From Proteobacteria bacterium UBA6908 (GTDB taxonomy: Bacteria > Pseudomonadota > Gammaproteobacteria > Acidiferrobacterales > UBA6901), in NCBI GenBank assembly GCA_002451085.1, contig DKBE01000101.1, forward strand, positions 1,042 to 14,253: DNA of 13,212 nucleotides, in the 5' to 3' direction. The position numbers were made by a program, and so were the translations under genes. The notes beneath the pieces are model-generated. The model saw nothing but the letters and a program-made list of their open reading frames with translations. It was not told the DNA's origin and did not search any database. Numbering within the stretch: the first letter of the stretch is position 1; every line of letters begins with the position of its first letter. Positions 1 through 8,461 of the stretch are shown piece by piece.

Positions 1-515
1 CCGGTGTCGGTGCCGGTCGCGGCCGGGGCCAGGCGCGCGGCGACGGCCGCCGCCGAACCACCGGAGCTGCCGCCAGGCACGGCGGCCGTGTCCCAGGGAT
101 TCTTCACCGGGCCGAAAAACGAGGTCTCATTCGACGAGCCCATGGCAAACTCGTCCATGTTGGTCTTGCCGAGATTCACACAGCCGGCGGCGTTGAATTT
201 TTCGATGACGGTGGCGTTGTACGGCGCGACGAAGCTGGACAACATCTTCGAGCCACAGGTGGTGAGCCAGCCATCGGCACAAAAGATGTCCTTTTGGGCA
301 ATCGGCACGCCGGTCAGCGGCCCGCCCTGACCCTGGGCCAGACGCTGGTCGGCCGCCCGGGCCTGGGCGAGCGACCGCTCGGGGTCGACCGAAATGAAGG
401 CGTTCAGGTCCTTATACTTATTAATGCGATCCAGATACCCCTGGGTGAGCTCGACGCTGGAGACCTTTTTGGCCTTGAGCAGCGCCGATAGAGCGGCAAC
501 GGTTTGATCAAACAT
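1..515 (-). CDS. gatA: Glu-tRNA(Gln)/Asp-tRNA(Asn) amidotransferase subunit A, 3' end beyond window
   Basis: GatA is the amidase subunit of the cytoplasmic GatCAB complex. It releases ammonia from glutamine so that misacylated Glu-tRNA(Gln) or Asp-tRNA(Asn) can be amidated. The gene starts at ATG 515-513 and runs off the left edge after 171 codons, about a third of the usual length near 485 residues. The amidase-signature motifs are clear: Lys75 in PIAQKDIF and the Gly/Ser-rich loop [14 protein letters not shown] with cis-Ser150. The window ends in GTDT, so by family spacing the nucleophilic serine (expected residue 174) lies three residues past the edge. It follows gatC after 22 bases, with no strong ribosome site visible, which suggests translation coupled to gatC. 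Identity is very secure; only the C-terminal two thirds cannot be judged. Confidence 0.97.
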   Translation of the reverse strand, partial: MFDQTVAALSALLKAKKVSSVELTQGYLDRINKYKDLNAFISVDPERSLAQARAADQRLAQGQGGPLTGVPIAQKDIFCADGWLTTCGSKMLSSFVAPYNATVIEKFNAAGCVNLGKTNMDEFAMGSSNETSFFGPVKNPWDTAAVPGGSSGGSAAAVAARLAPAATGTDT

Positions 516-537
516 GGAAAAGAGTCCGCTCGCCGGT

Positions 538-825
538 TTATTCGATCACCTTGGGGACCAGGTACAACCCGGCCTCGGTAGCCGGGGCCACCTCCTGAAA
601 CTTGTCGCGCTGGTCAGGCTCGGCCACGCGGTCGTCGCGAAGACGCAGGGCAGCGTCCTGGGGGTGGGCCATGGGTATGACCGTCTTGGCGTCCACCGCG
701 TTCATTTGCTCGATCAACCCTAGAATCCGTGATAGCGATTCAGTCGTGGCGGCGACCTCGGCCTCGGTGACGTCGAGGCGCGCCAGGTGGGCTATCTTGA
801 TCACGTCCTGCCGGTTTAGCGACAT
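538..825 (-). CDS. gatC: Glu-tRNA(Gln)/Asp-tRNA(Asn) amidotransferase subunit C
   Basis: GatC is the small subunit that wraps around and stabilises the GatA-GatB interface of the amidotransferase. The product is 95 residues, the normal family size. It shows the family start pattern ([14 protein letters not shown], residues 11-24), a helical middle with [15 protein letters not shown], then M-A-H-P and the segment [12 protein letters not shown], where an R-x-D-x-V-x-E pattern is typical. The ATG at 825-823 has AGGA about eight bases upstream. It is first in a minus-strand gatC-gatA(-gatB) operon, divergent from mreB. The presence of this operon implies that the host makes Gln-tRNA and/or Asn-tRNA by the indirect route; which one cannot be told from this window. 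Confidence 0.96.
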   Translation of the reverse strand: MSLNRQDVIKIAHLARLDVTEAEVAATTESLSRILGLIEQMNAVDAKTVIPMAHPQDAALRLRDDRVAEPDQRDKFQEVAPATEAGLYLVPKVIE

Positions 826-866
826 GCGAATCCTGTCGAGACGACGAATGGAAGGCCCGGCACGTT

Positions 867-872
867 ATCATA
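867..872 (-). promoter_or_regulatory. Possible -10 element for gatC
   Basis: On the minus strand, TATGAT (five of six matches to the sigma-70 -10 consensus) lies 41 bases upstream of the gatC start codon, inside the 129-141 base divergent region between gatC and mreB. No convincing -35 hexamer stands at 16-18 bases from it, so this is only a candidate. Confidence 0.3.
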
Positions 873-885
873 TTCCCCAGGACTG

Positions 886-914
886 TTGAACCGGCACCCG
901 GCGGTTGCTACAGT
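886..914 (+). promoter_or_regulatory. Candidate sigma-70 promoter for the mreB cluster
   Basis: TTGAAC at 886-891 and TACAGT at 909-914 are separated by 17 bases. Each matches the consensus at four of six positions. The -10 is preceded by TGC (906-908), forming an extended -10 (TGnTACAGT). Transcription would start near 920, giving a leader of roughly 45 bases before the mreB ATG at 967. This is the best sigma-70-like arrangement in the divergent region, but it is a reading by eye only. Confidence 0.45.
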
Positions 915-954
915 AGGTAAGTTACACAAAATTTCTTTCCCCACCCCTGCTTAA

Positions 955-2013
<1,059 letters not shown>

Positions 2014-2065
2014 CCGCACCTCGACCCTGACCCGTTTCCTGATTGCTGTATCCGCCGTATCGACA

Positions 2066-2084
2066 CCGGGTCTTCTGCCCCCGG
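2066..2084 (+). other. Short GC hairpin in the mreB-mreC gap
   Basis: CCGGG at 2066-2070 can pair with CCCGG at 2080-2084 around a nine-base loop, twelve bases before the mreC ATG. The 83-base gap (2014-2096) holds nothing else I recognise. There is no U-tract, so it is not an intrinsic terminator; with a five-pair stem it may have no function. Confidence 0.2.
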
Positions 2085-2096
2085 CTGTGAGTTGAC

Positions 2097-3131
2097 ATGT
2101 TTCAGATCGCCGGCATCCAGTTGCGTGCGCCTTCCAACCTGACGCGCTTTGTGCTGCTGGCCATTCTGTCCGTCAGTCTCATGTTGCTCGATGCCCGTGC
2201 GCACCACCTGCAACATATCCGTGCCGGCCTGACTGTACTGCTGTCGCCCATCCAGGTGATTGCCGCCGTGCCGGTGCGGCTCGGTGGGGCGGTCATGGAT
2301 TTTTTCCGCGGTGACCAGCCGCTGCATGAGGAACTGGCGCGCCTGCGCACGGAACAACCGCTGTTGCTCGCGCGCATGCAACGCTACGAAGCGCTGGAAG
2401 CGGAAAATGCCCACCTGCGCGCGCTGCTCGGCACCAGTGCACTGGTCGCCGACAAGGCGGTGGCCGCTGAATTGCGAGAGGTGGCCAGCGAGCCATTCCG
2501 CCGCACTCTGGTGATTGCCAAGGGCGAGAAGGATGGCCTGTACGTTGGTCAGCCGGTGATCGATGCCTACGGAATACGCGGTCAGGTGAGCGAAGTCGGT
2601 ATCTTGCAGAGCAAGGCCATCCTGATTACCGATCCGGGCCACGCGATCCCGGTGCAGGTGAATCGCAACGGTCTGCGCGCGATCGCCTTCGGCACTGGTG
2701 CCCCGGACAGCGTCTCGATCCGGTACCTCACCGCCTCGGCCGACATCAAGGAAGGCGATCTGCTGATCAGCTCCGGGATCGGAGGCAGCTTCCCATATGG
2801 TTATCCAGTGGCCAGAATCAAACAGGTCATCAATAACCCGAATGAAGCCTTCCTCGACATTATTGCCACGCCGGTGGCCCTGCTCGGTCACGACAAGGAA
2901 GTACTGCTGATCTGGCCTTCACAGAAAGTGTTGCCGCCACCGACACCAGCAAAACCGCTCGCCGAGAAAAAGCCGGTGGCCTCCAAGAAACCCGCGACTC
3001 CCAAACCGCAGCCAGCTGCCGTGAAACCGCTGGTCCCACAAGCAGCGCCCAAACCTGATCCAGAGGCACTGACCGGTACGCCACCTCCCCCGGCACCCTT
3101 GCCTTCACCCACCGAGGGCGCCACCCCATGA
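2097..3131 (+). CDS. mreC: Rod shape-determining protein MreC
   Basis: MreC is a bitopic inner-membrane protein whose periplasmic part binds and activates PBP2-RodA during side-wall elongation. The 344-residue product has one membrane helix (about residues 17-34) and a heptad-like coiled-coil region (about 75-112: LHEELARLRTEQ, YEALEAENAHLRALLG). The conserved beta domains cover about 125-275, with family landmarks KGEKDGLYVGQPV, ITDPGHAIPVQVNRNG and GDLLISSGIGGSFPYGYPV. From about residue 279 to the end runs a 66-residue low-complexity tail rich in Pro, Ala and Lys. Such tails occur in other proteobacterial MreC proteins but vary in length. ATG 2097 is chosen because it gives the usual short cytoplasmic N-terminus; a weak GTGAG lies just upstream. 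The stop overlaps the mreD start (ATGA, 3128-3131). Confidence 0.96.
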   Translation: MFQIAGIQLRAPSNLTRFVLLAILSVSLMLLDARAHHLQHIRAGLTVLLSPIQVIAAVPVRLGGAVMDFFRGDQPLHEELARLRTEQPLLLARMQRYEALEAENAHLRALLGTSALVADKAVAAELREVASEPFRRTLVIAKGEKDGLYVGQPVIDAYGIRGQVSEVGILQSKAILITDPGHAIPVQVNRNGLRAIAFGTGAPDSVSIRYLTASADIKEGDLLISSGIGGSFPYGYPVARIKQVINNPNEAFLDIIATPVALLGHDKEVLLIWPSQKVLPPPTPAKPLAEKKPVASKKPATPKPQPAAVKPLVPQAAPKPDPEALTGTPPPPAPLPSPTEGATP

Positions 3132-3619
3132 GCCTGAGCCACCCGATGCGCAGTCGCCTGGTCATCGCCGCCACATTCCTGGTGGCGCTGGTTTTGAGCA
3201 TCCTGCCGTGGCCAGTCTGGACCGAACAATTCCGCCCCGATTGGGTGGCCCTGGTGCTGATCTACTGGTGCATGGCCTTGCCCGGGCGGGTCGGTGTTGG
3301 CACCGGCTTTCTCGCCGGCCTGATCCTCGATGTGCTTTACGGTTCAATGCTGGGTGAAAATGCCCTGGCCAAATCGTTGATCGCGTTTCTAACCGTGCAC
3401 TTTCATCTGCAACTGCGCATGTTCCCGCGCTGGCAGCAGGCCGTCGTGGTGCTGTTGCTGGTGATCACCAACAACCTGCTGGTGCTGTGGATCAAGCATC
3501 TGGCAGGCGCCTCTCCGGCGGCCTGGAGTTACCTGACCCCGAGCATCGTCAGCATGCTCATCTGGCCGTGGCTGTTCGTGATCCTGCGAGACATCCGCCG
3601 CCACGGCAACGTGGGTTGA
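3128..3619 (+). CDS. mreD: Rod shape-determining membrane protein MreD
   Basis: MreD is a small integral inner-membrane partner of MreC in the elongasome; its biochemical role is not settled. The product is 163 residues (E. coli 162) with about five hydrophobic helices (roughly residues 11-29, 38-52, 56-72, 103-123 and 136-152). Conserved family features are RPDWVALVLIYWCMALPGR (36-54) and the following G-V-G-x-G-F-x-x-G-L-x-x-D-x-L-Y-G-S-M-L-G-x-x-A-L segment. The start overlaps the mreC stop by four bases, and GAGGG lies about ten bases upstream inside mreC, so translation is probably coupled. Its stop is only four bases before the mrdA start. Confidence 0.95.
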   Translation: MSLSHPMRSRLVIAATFLVALVLSILPWPVWTEQFRPDWVALVLIYWCMALPGRVGVGTGFLAGLILDVLYGSMLGENALAKSLIAFLTVHFHLQLRMFPRWQQAVVVLLLVITNNLLVLWIKHLAGASPAAWSYLTPSIVSMLIWPWLFVILRDIRRHGNVG

Positions 3620-3623
3620 CGCC

Positions 3624-5513
3624 GTGCGTGCCGGTCAATTGCGGGACCATCTGCGCGAGTCGCGCCTGTTTGGTTCGCGCCTGGTCGTGGTCGCCGCCGT
3701 CGTGGTGTTGTTGTTTGGCGTGCTGTTGGTGCGACTCGCCTACCTGCAGATCATCAACTACCGGCACTACGCCACCCTGTCCCAGGACAATCGCATCAGG
3801 CCGGTGCCCATATCTCCGGTACGCGGATTCATCCTCGACCGCAACGATGTCGTGCTCGCCCAGAATTTTCCCGTGTTGACCCTGGAGATTGTGCCGGACC
3901 AGGTCGAAGACATGGGGACACTGCTCAGCGAGATTGGAAAAATAATCACCCTGAATGAGCGCGATCTCAAGCTGTTCGCCAAGCAGTTACGTGAGCGTCC
4001 ACGCTTCGAGTCGCTGACCCTGCGCACGCACCTGACCGACGAAGAGGCGGCACGCTTTGCGGTGGTGCGCTATCGCTGGAACGGGGCTGAACTGCGTGCT
4101 CGTCTTGAACGTCACTATCCCCAGGGCTCGCTCGCCGTGCACGCGATCGGCTACGTCGGCCGCATCAGCGAAGATGACCTGGAAACCATTGACAGAAATG
4201 CCTATCGCGGCACCCAGTACATCGGCAAACTGGGTGTCGAGCAAAACTACGAAGAGGCGCTGCTCGGCCAGGTCGGTTTTGAAAAGGTGGAGACCGATGC
4301 GCACGGGCGCGCCATTCGCGTGCTGGAGCGCATTGCGCCGATCGCCGGTCAACATTTACATCTCAGCCTCGATGCGCGCCTGCAGGCCGTCGCCGAACAG
4401 GCGCTCGGAAAATTCAAGGGGTCAGTCGCCGCAATCGACCCGAAGACCGGCAATATCCTTGCCTTTGCCAGCACACCGACCTATGACCCCAACCCGTTCG
4501 TCAATGGCATTGACCCGGCTTCGTATGCCGCGCTGCGCGACAGCCCGGACAAGCCACTGCTCAATCGTTTGATCAATGGACAGTATGCGCCGGGCTCGAC
4601 GATCAAGAGCTTCCTCGGTCTGGCGGCGCTCGATGCCGGCGAGTCGCCAACGAAACAGGTGACGTGCCCAGGCTGGTATTCGCTGCCCGGCAGCGCGCAT
4701 CGCTTTCGATGCTGGAAACGCGAAGGCCACGGAGTTGTGAACTTGCATGACGCCGTGGTGCAGTCCTGCGACGTCTATTTCTATCGGCTTGCCGTCACGC
4801 TGGGCATCGAACGCCTCAACGGCTATCTCGCCGGACACGGCTTTGGCGCTCCCACCGGCGTGGATCTCAAGGGTGAGTCGAGGGGGCTGTTGCCCAATCC
4901 GGAACTGCGACGCAAGCGCAACCAGGAATGGATGCCCGGCGAAACCGTCATCTCCGGCATTGGTCAGGGCGCCACACTGGTCACTCCCCTGCAGCTGGCC
5001 ACGGCCATGGCCGGCATCGCCAATCGCGGCCAGCACCCGCAACCGCACCTCGGCATGACCCTCGAGAATCCCGAAACCCATGTACGTACCCCGGTGGCCG
5101 AGCCGATCATGGCCTCGTCCGGTCCCTACACCCCTGAGCAATACGAAATGATGGTGCACAACCTGACCGACGTGGTGCACGGCCAGGGCGGCACGGCACG
5201 CGGCATAGGCTGGAATGCGCCCTATAAAATCGCCGGGAAAACCGGGACCGCCCAGGTGAAAGGCGTGAAACAGGGCGAGCGCTATGTTGAATCGCGCGTC
5301 GCCGAAGAACATCGTGACCATGCGCTGTTCGTGGCATTTGCACCGGTGGACGATCCGAAGATTGCCATCGCCGTGATTGTCGAAAATGGCGGCCATGGTG
5401 GTTCGACCGCCGCCCCCATTGCCCGCAAGGTCATGGATCAGTTGTTGCTGGGCACTACCGCCAGCAGCGCCGGAATACCGGTCAAGGTTCAGGAGGACGG
5501 CAGCGCCGACTGA
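3624..5513 (+). CDS. mrdA: Penicillin-binding protein 2, elongation-specific D,D-transpeptidase
   Basis: PBP2 crosslinks new peptidoglycan during lateral growth, working as a pair with the glycosyltransferase RodA. The product is 629 residues (E. coli 633). After a short cytoplasmic segment there is one membrane helix (about 18-41), then the pedestal or dimerisation domain opening with SPVRGFILDRN (64-74), then the transpeptidase domain. All three active-site motifs are intact: S325-T-I-K328 with nucleophile Ser325, S381-C-D383, and K539-T-G541. GTG 3624 is used because it gives the proper cytoplasmic tail four bases after mreD; no strong ribosome site is visible, so coupling with mreD is likely. 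The SxD rather than SxN second motif is normal for PBP2. It is a target of beta-lactams of the mecillinam type. Confidence 0.97.
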   Translation: MRAGQLRDHLRESRLFGSRLVVVAAVVVLLFGVLLVRLAYLQIINYRHYATLSQDNRIRPVPISPVRGFILDRNDVVLAQNFPVLTLEIVPDQVEDMGTLLSEIGKIITLNERDLKLFAKQLRERPRFESLTLRTHLTDEEAARFAVVRYRWNGAELRARLERHYPQGSLAVHAIGYVGRISEDDLETIDRNAYRGTQYIGKLGVEQNYEEALLGQVGFEKVETDAHGRAIRVLERIAPIAGQHLHLSLDARLQAVAEQALGKFKGSVAAIDPKTGNILAFASTPTYDPNPFVNGIDPASYAALRDSPDKPLLNRLINGQYAPGSTIKSFLGLAALDAGESPTKQVTCPGWYSLPGSAHRFRCWKREGHGVVNLHDAVVQSCDVYFYRLAVTLGIERLNGYLAGHGFGAPTGVDLKGESRGLLPNPELRRKRNQEWMPGETVISGIGQGATLVTPLQLATAMAGIANRGQHPQPHLGMTLENPETHVRTPVAEPIMASSGPYTPEQYEMMVHNLTDVVHGQGGTARGIGWNAPYKIAGKTGTAQVKGVKQGERYVESRVAEEHRDHALFVAFAPVDDPKIAIAVIVENGGHGGSTAAPIARKVMDQLLLGTTASSAGIPVKVQEDGSAD

Positions 5514-5515
5514 CG

Positions 5516-6619
5516 ATGGCGATTACGCGTACCGCACCCTTCTCCGCCTTACAGCGCTGGCATGTCGATCTGCCGCTGTTCTATGCCATCTTGGCGCTGG
5601 CCGGCATCAGCCTGCTGGTGGTATTCAGCGCCAGTGGTGCCAATTTCCTGATTGCCGCCAAGCATCTGGTGCGCCTGGTCATGGCGTTCGGCATCCTGAT
5701 CATGGTGGCTCAGATTCGCCCGGAAAACCTGCAACGACTGGCACCGGTATTGTTTGCCGTTGCATTGATCCTGCTGGTCGCGGTCCTGGGCGTCGGCATT
5801 GTCTCCAAGGGCGCGCGCCGCTGGCTGGGCCTGGGGCCCGCCACGTTCCAGCCCTCCGAGATCATGAAGCTGGCTTTGCCGATGATGCTCGCCTGGTATT
5901 TCGCGCGGGTGCCGTTGCCGCCAAACCTTCGCCAGCTCGCGATCGCCGCCCTGATCACCCTGGTGCCGGTGGCGCTGATCGCCAAACAACCTGATCTTGG
6001 CACCGCCGTGCTGGTGTTCGGCTCGGGTTTTGCGATCGTGTTTCTGTCCGGCATGGGATGGCGAGTTTTCGCCAGCCTGGTCGCGCTGGCCGCGATTGCC
6101 ATTCCGTACGTATGGACTCATCTGCACGGGTATCAACAGAAACGCATTCTCACTCTTCTCGATCCCGGTTCCGATCCGCTCGGCGCCGGCTACCACACCC
6201 TGCAGGGAATGATCGCGATCGGCTCCGGTGGTTTCTTTGGGAAAGGCTGGCTCAATTCCTCCCAGGCTCATCTGGACTACCTGCCGGAAGCCAAAACCGA
6301 TTTCGTATTTGCCGTATTTGCCGAAGAGTTCGGCCTGCTCGGGATTCTGGTCCTGCTCGGGATCTACCTGTTTATCCTCTATCGCGGCCTGTTTATCGCC
6401 TATCTGGCGCAGGATACCTTCACACGGCTGCTGGCCGGCGGACTGACTCTGGTGTTCTTCTTTTATGCGTTCGTCAATATCGGCATGGTGAGCGGCATCC
6501 TGCCGGTCGTGGGTGTCCCGCTACCGCTGGTGAGTTACGGTGGAACCGCACTCGTGACGCTGATGGCCGCCTTCGGTATGCTGATGGGCATACACACCCA
6601 CCGCAAGATTGCTGCATGA
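5516..6619 (+). CDS. rodA: Peptidoglycan glycosyltransferase RodA (SEDS family)
   Basis: RodA polymerises lipid II into glycan strands for cell elongation and is activated by PBP2. The product is 367 residues (E. coli 370), with about ten hydrophobic helices. SEDS landmarks are present: KGARRWLGLG then FQPSE near residues 100-118, KQPDLGTA near 160, and LPEAKTDFVFAVFAEEFG, in which Asp262 falls at the same position as the essential Asp262 of the E. coli enzyme. The C-terminus has GVPLPLVSYGGTALV, a SEDS signature. ATG 5516 is two bases after the mrdA stop. The best Shine-Dalgarno-like sequence (AGGAGG, 5491-5496) is about 19 bases upstream, farther than usual, with no in-frame start between. 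The stop overlaps mltB by four bases (ATGA). Confidence 0.97.
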   Translation: MAITRTAPFSALQRWHVDLPLFYAILALAGISLLVVFSASGANFLIAAKHLVRLVMAFGILIMVAQIRPENLQRLAPVLFAVALILLVAVLGVGIVSKGARRWLGLGPATFQPSEIMKLALPMMLAWYFARVPLPPNLRQLAIAALITLVPVALIAKQPDLGTAVLVFGSGFAIVFLSGMGWRVFASLVALAAIAIPYVWTHLHGYQQKRILTLLDPGSDPLGAGYHTLQGMIAIGSGGFFGKGWLNSSQAHLDYLPEAKTDFVFAVFAEEFGLLGILVLLGIYLFILYRGLFIAYLAQDTFTRLLAGGLTLVFFFYAFVNIGMVSGILPVVGVPLPLVSYGGTALVTLMAAFGMLMGIHTHRKIAA

Positions 6620-7626
6620 CCGTGTACGCCCACGCAGCCCGTCGCCACATTGCAGGATCGGGATTGCTATTGGTTTGTTGGTTGCTGCAAGCGCCGCCGG
6701 CATTGTCCATTGCCATTGACGACCATCCACCGTTGCAGTCGATTGTCGATGAGATGGTCACGAAACACCACTTTGATCGCGACACGCTGATCGCCTGGTT
6801 TGACGAGGTTAAACTGCGTGATGATGTCGTCGAGGCGATCGGCCGTCCTCGCGAAAGCCTGCCCTGGCACGAATACCGGAAATCCTTCGTCAACGACGAT
6901 CGAACACAAAAAGGCCTGACCTTCTGGAAGACACATGCTGAAACGGTATTCCGCGCCAGCAGCGAATACGGCGTGCCGCCGGAAATCATCGTCGCCATCC
7001 TGGGTGTCGAGACCCGCTACGGCACGCAACGGGGTCGCTACCGGGTGCTCGATTCCCTGGTCACACTCACCTTGCGCTATCCGGAGCGCAGTCAGTTCTT
7101 CCGCAATGAACTGATACAGTTCCTGCTGCTGGCGCGCGAGCTGGATGTCGATCCGCTTTCGATCAAGGGTTCGTACGCCGGGGCCATGGGGGCGCCACAA
7201 TTTATCTCCTCGAGCTACCGGCGTTATGCGGTAGATTTTGACGGCGATGACCGGCGCGACTTGAGCGACCTGGACGATGCCATCGGCAGTGTTGCCAACT
7301 TCCTCAAGGAGCATGGTTGGCGGCGCAACGAGCCGATCATCAGCGATGTGCTGCTCGACGGGTCGATGTATACCTGGCTGGAGAACAATGGCGCCGAACC
7401 CCGCATCAGCCTGAAGTACCTGGCCCGCTATGGGATTCTGCCGGCATCCCATGTAGACGACCGGACCCTGGCCGCGCTGATTACCCTGGAAGGTGAGAAC
7501 GGTCCGATTCATCGCCTTGGCTATAATAATTTCTACGTGATTACGCGTTACAATCGCAGCACGAACTATTCCATGGCCGTGGTCGAACTGGGTGAAGCCA
7601 TACGCAAGCTGTACTATAAAGAGTGA
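6616..7626 (+). CDS. mltB: Membrane-bound-type lytic murein transglycosylase B
   Basis: MltB cleaves the MurNAc-GlcNAc bond of peptidoglycan with formation of 1,6-anhydro-MurNAc, making room for insertion or recycling. From ATG 6616, overlapping the rodA stop (ATGA), the product is 336 residues. The catalytic glutamate is Glu132 in ILGVETRYGTQRGRYRVLD, equivalent to Glu162 of E. coli Slt35/MltB. Further family motifs are SYAGAMGAPQFISSSYRRYA and the acidic DFDGDDRRDL, which matches the EF-hand-like calcium loop region of Slt35. The N-terminus is a hydrophobic export signal (about residues 14-31), but its only cysteine (Cys21, in LLLVCWLL) is not in a proper lipobox. Cleavage after ALS (29-31) by signal peptidase I is more likely, giving a soluble periplasmic enzyme. 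The open frame extends upstream to 6058 inside rodA, but that part is a shadow. Confidence 0.95.
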   Translation: MTVYAHAARRHIAGSGLLLVCWLLQAPPALSIAIDDHPPLQSIVDEMVTKHHFDRDTLIAWFDEVKLRDDVVEAIGRPRESLPWHEYRKSFVNDDRTQKGLTFWKTHAETVFRASSEYGVPPEIIVAILGVETRYGTQRGRYRVLDSLVTLTLRYPERSQFFRNELIQFLLLARELDVDPLSIKGSYAGAMGAPQFISSSYRRYAVDFDGDDRRDLSDLDDAIGSVANFLKEHGWRRNEPIISDVLLDGSMYTWLENNGAEPRISLKYLARYGILPASHVDDRTLAALITLEGENGPIHRLGYNNFYVITRYNRSTNYSMAVVELGEAIRKLYYKE

Positions 7627-7629
7627 CGC

Positions 7630-8457
7630 ATGAGGATACGGCAGCTTCTGGTGCCATTCCTGCTGTTGCTGACCGCCGGCTGTGCCAGCACTCGCCCGGG
7701 CGGTTACTTTGAAGACGACGGTCCCCATGATCGGGTGCCTGTGGATATCTCCAGCATTCCCGATGCAGTGCCCCGCCAGGAACCCCTCAGCACGCGCGGC
7801 AACAACAGCTATGCGGTTTACGGCGTCCGCTACCAGCCGTTGAATACAGCGCAAGGCTACCGCGAACGCGGCGTTGCCTCGTGGTATGGAAAAAAATTTC
7901 ACGGACGCCGTACGTCCAGCGGCGAGGCCTACGACATGTATGCCATGACCGCCGCACACAAGACGCTGCCGTTGCCGTCGTATGTCCGGGTCCGTAATCT
8001 CAGCAATGGCCGCAGTGTCGTAGTCCGGGTGAATGACCGCGGACCGTTCCTGCACAACCGGTTGATTGATCTGTCGTATGCCGCTGCTGCCCGGATTGGG
8101 ATTGTCGGCACGGGCACCGGCCTGGTTGAAGTGGAAGGCATCACCGCCGAGACACCATCCACCACCACCGCTCGCGCACCGGCGGCAGCCAGCCTGATCT
8201 CCACCGCGCAGGCTGGCACACCTCCGCGCCTGTACCTGCAGGCCGGCGCGTTCGCCAACCGCGACAACGCAGAAGCCCTGCGCAACCGGTTGGTCAAGGC
8301 CAAGCTTCTGCCGGTGCACGTCGCACCCGTCCAGGTCGATGGCCAGGAACTGTTCCGTGTACGTCTGGGACCGCTGGACAGTGTCGATGCCAGTGATCAG
8401 CTTGCCCGCCGGGTGGAGGCCGAAGGCTTGCCCTACCCAATCGTGGTCGTCGAGTAG
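7630..8457 (+). CDS. rlpA: Septal ring lytic transglycosylase RlpA, lipoprotein
   Basis: RlpA-family proteins are outer-membrane lipoproteins. In Pseudomonas aeruginosa, RlpA is a lytic transglycosylase that acts on denuded (stem-peptide-free) glycan strands at the septum. This 275-residue product has a lipobox LTAGC with lipidated Cys18, a short linker, and then the double-psi beta-barrel (about 80-170: GVASWYGKKFHGRRTSSGEA, then VVRVNDRGPF). A Thr/Ala-rich linker (about 172-197) leads to a C-terminal SPOR domain (about 198-275: LYLQAGAFANRDNAEAL). Glu99, His110 and Asp136 have the same spacing as the P. aeruginosa catalytic residues Glu120, His131 and Asp157, so enzyme activity is expected. 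ATG 7630 is three bases after mltB, with AAAGAG about six bases upstream. Confidence 0.95.
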   Translation: MRIRQLLVPFLLLLTAGCASTRPGGYFEDDGPHDRVPVDISSIPDAVPRQEPLSTRGNNSYAVYGVRYQPLNTAQGYRERGVASWYGKKFHGRRTSSGEAYDMYAMTAAHKTLPLPSYVRVRNLSNGRSVVVRVNDRGPFLHNRLIDLSYAAAARIGIVGTGTGLVEVEGITAETPSTTTARAPAAASLISTAQAGTPPRLYLQAGAFANRDNAEALRNRLVKAKLLPVHVAPVQVDGQELFRVRLGPLDSVDASDQLARRVEAEGLPYPIVVVE

Positions 8458-8461
8458 CCAC

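Noticed and set aside
4-330. Plus-strand open frame of 108 codons at the left edge
   Set aside because: It is antisense to gatA, whose amidase motifs are unmistakable on the minus strand.
6058-6615. N-terminal extension of the mltB reading frame into rodA
   Set aside because: The segment overlaps conserved rodA sequence in another frame and reads as Arg/Pro-rich noise. ATG 6616 gives a signal peptide and the ATGA junction.
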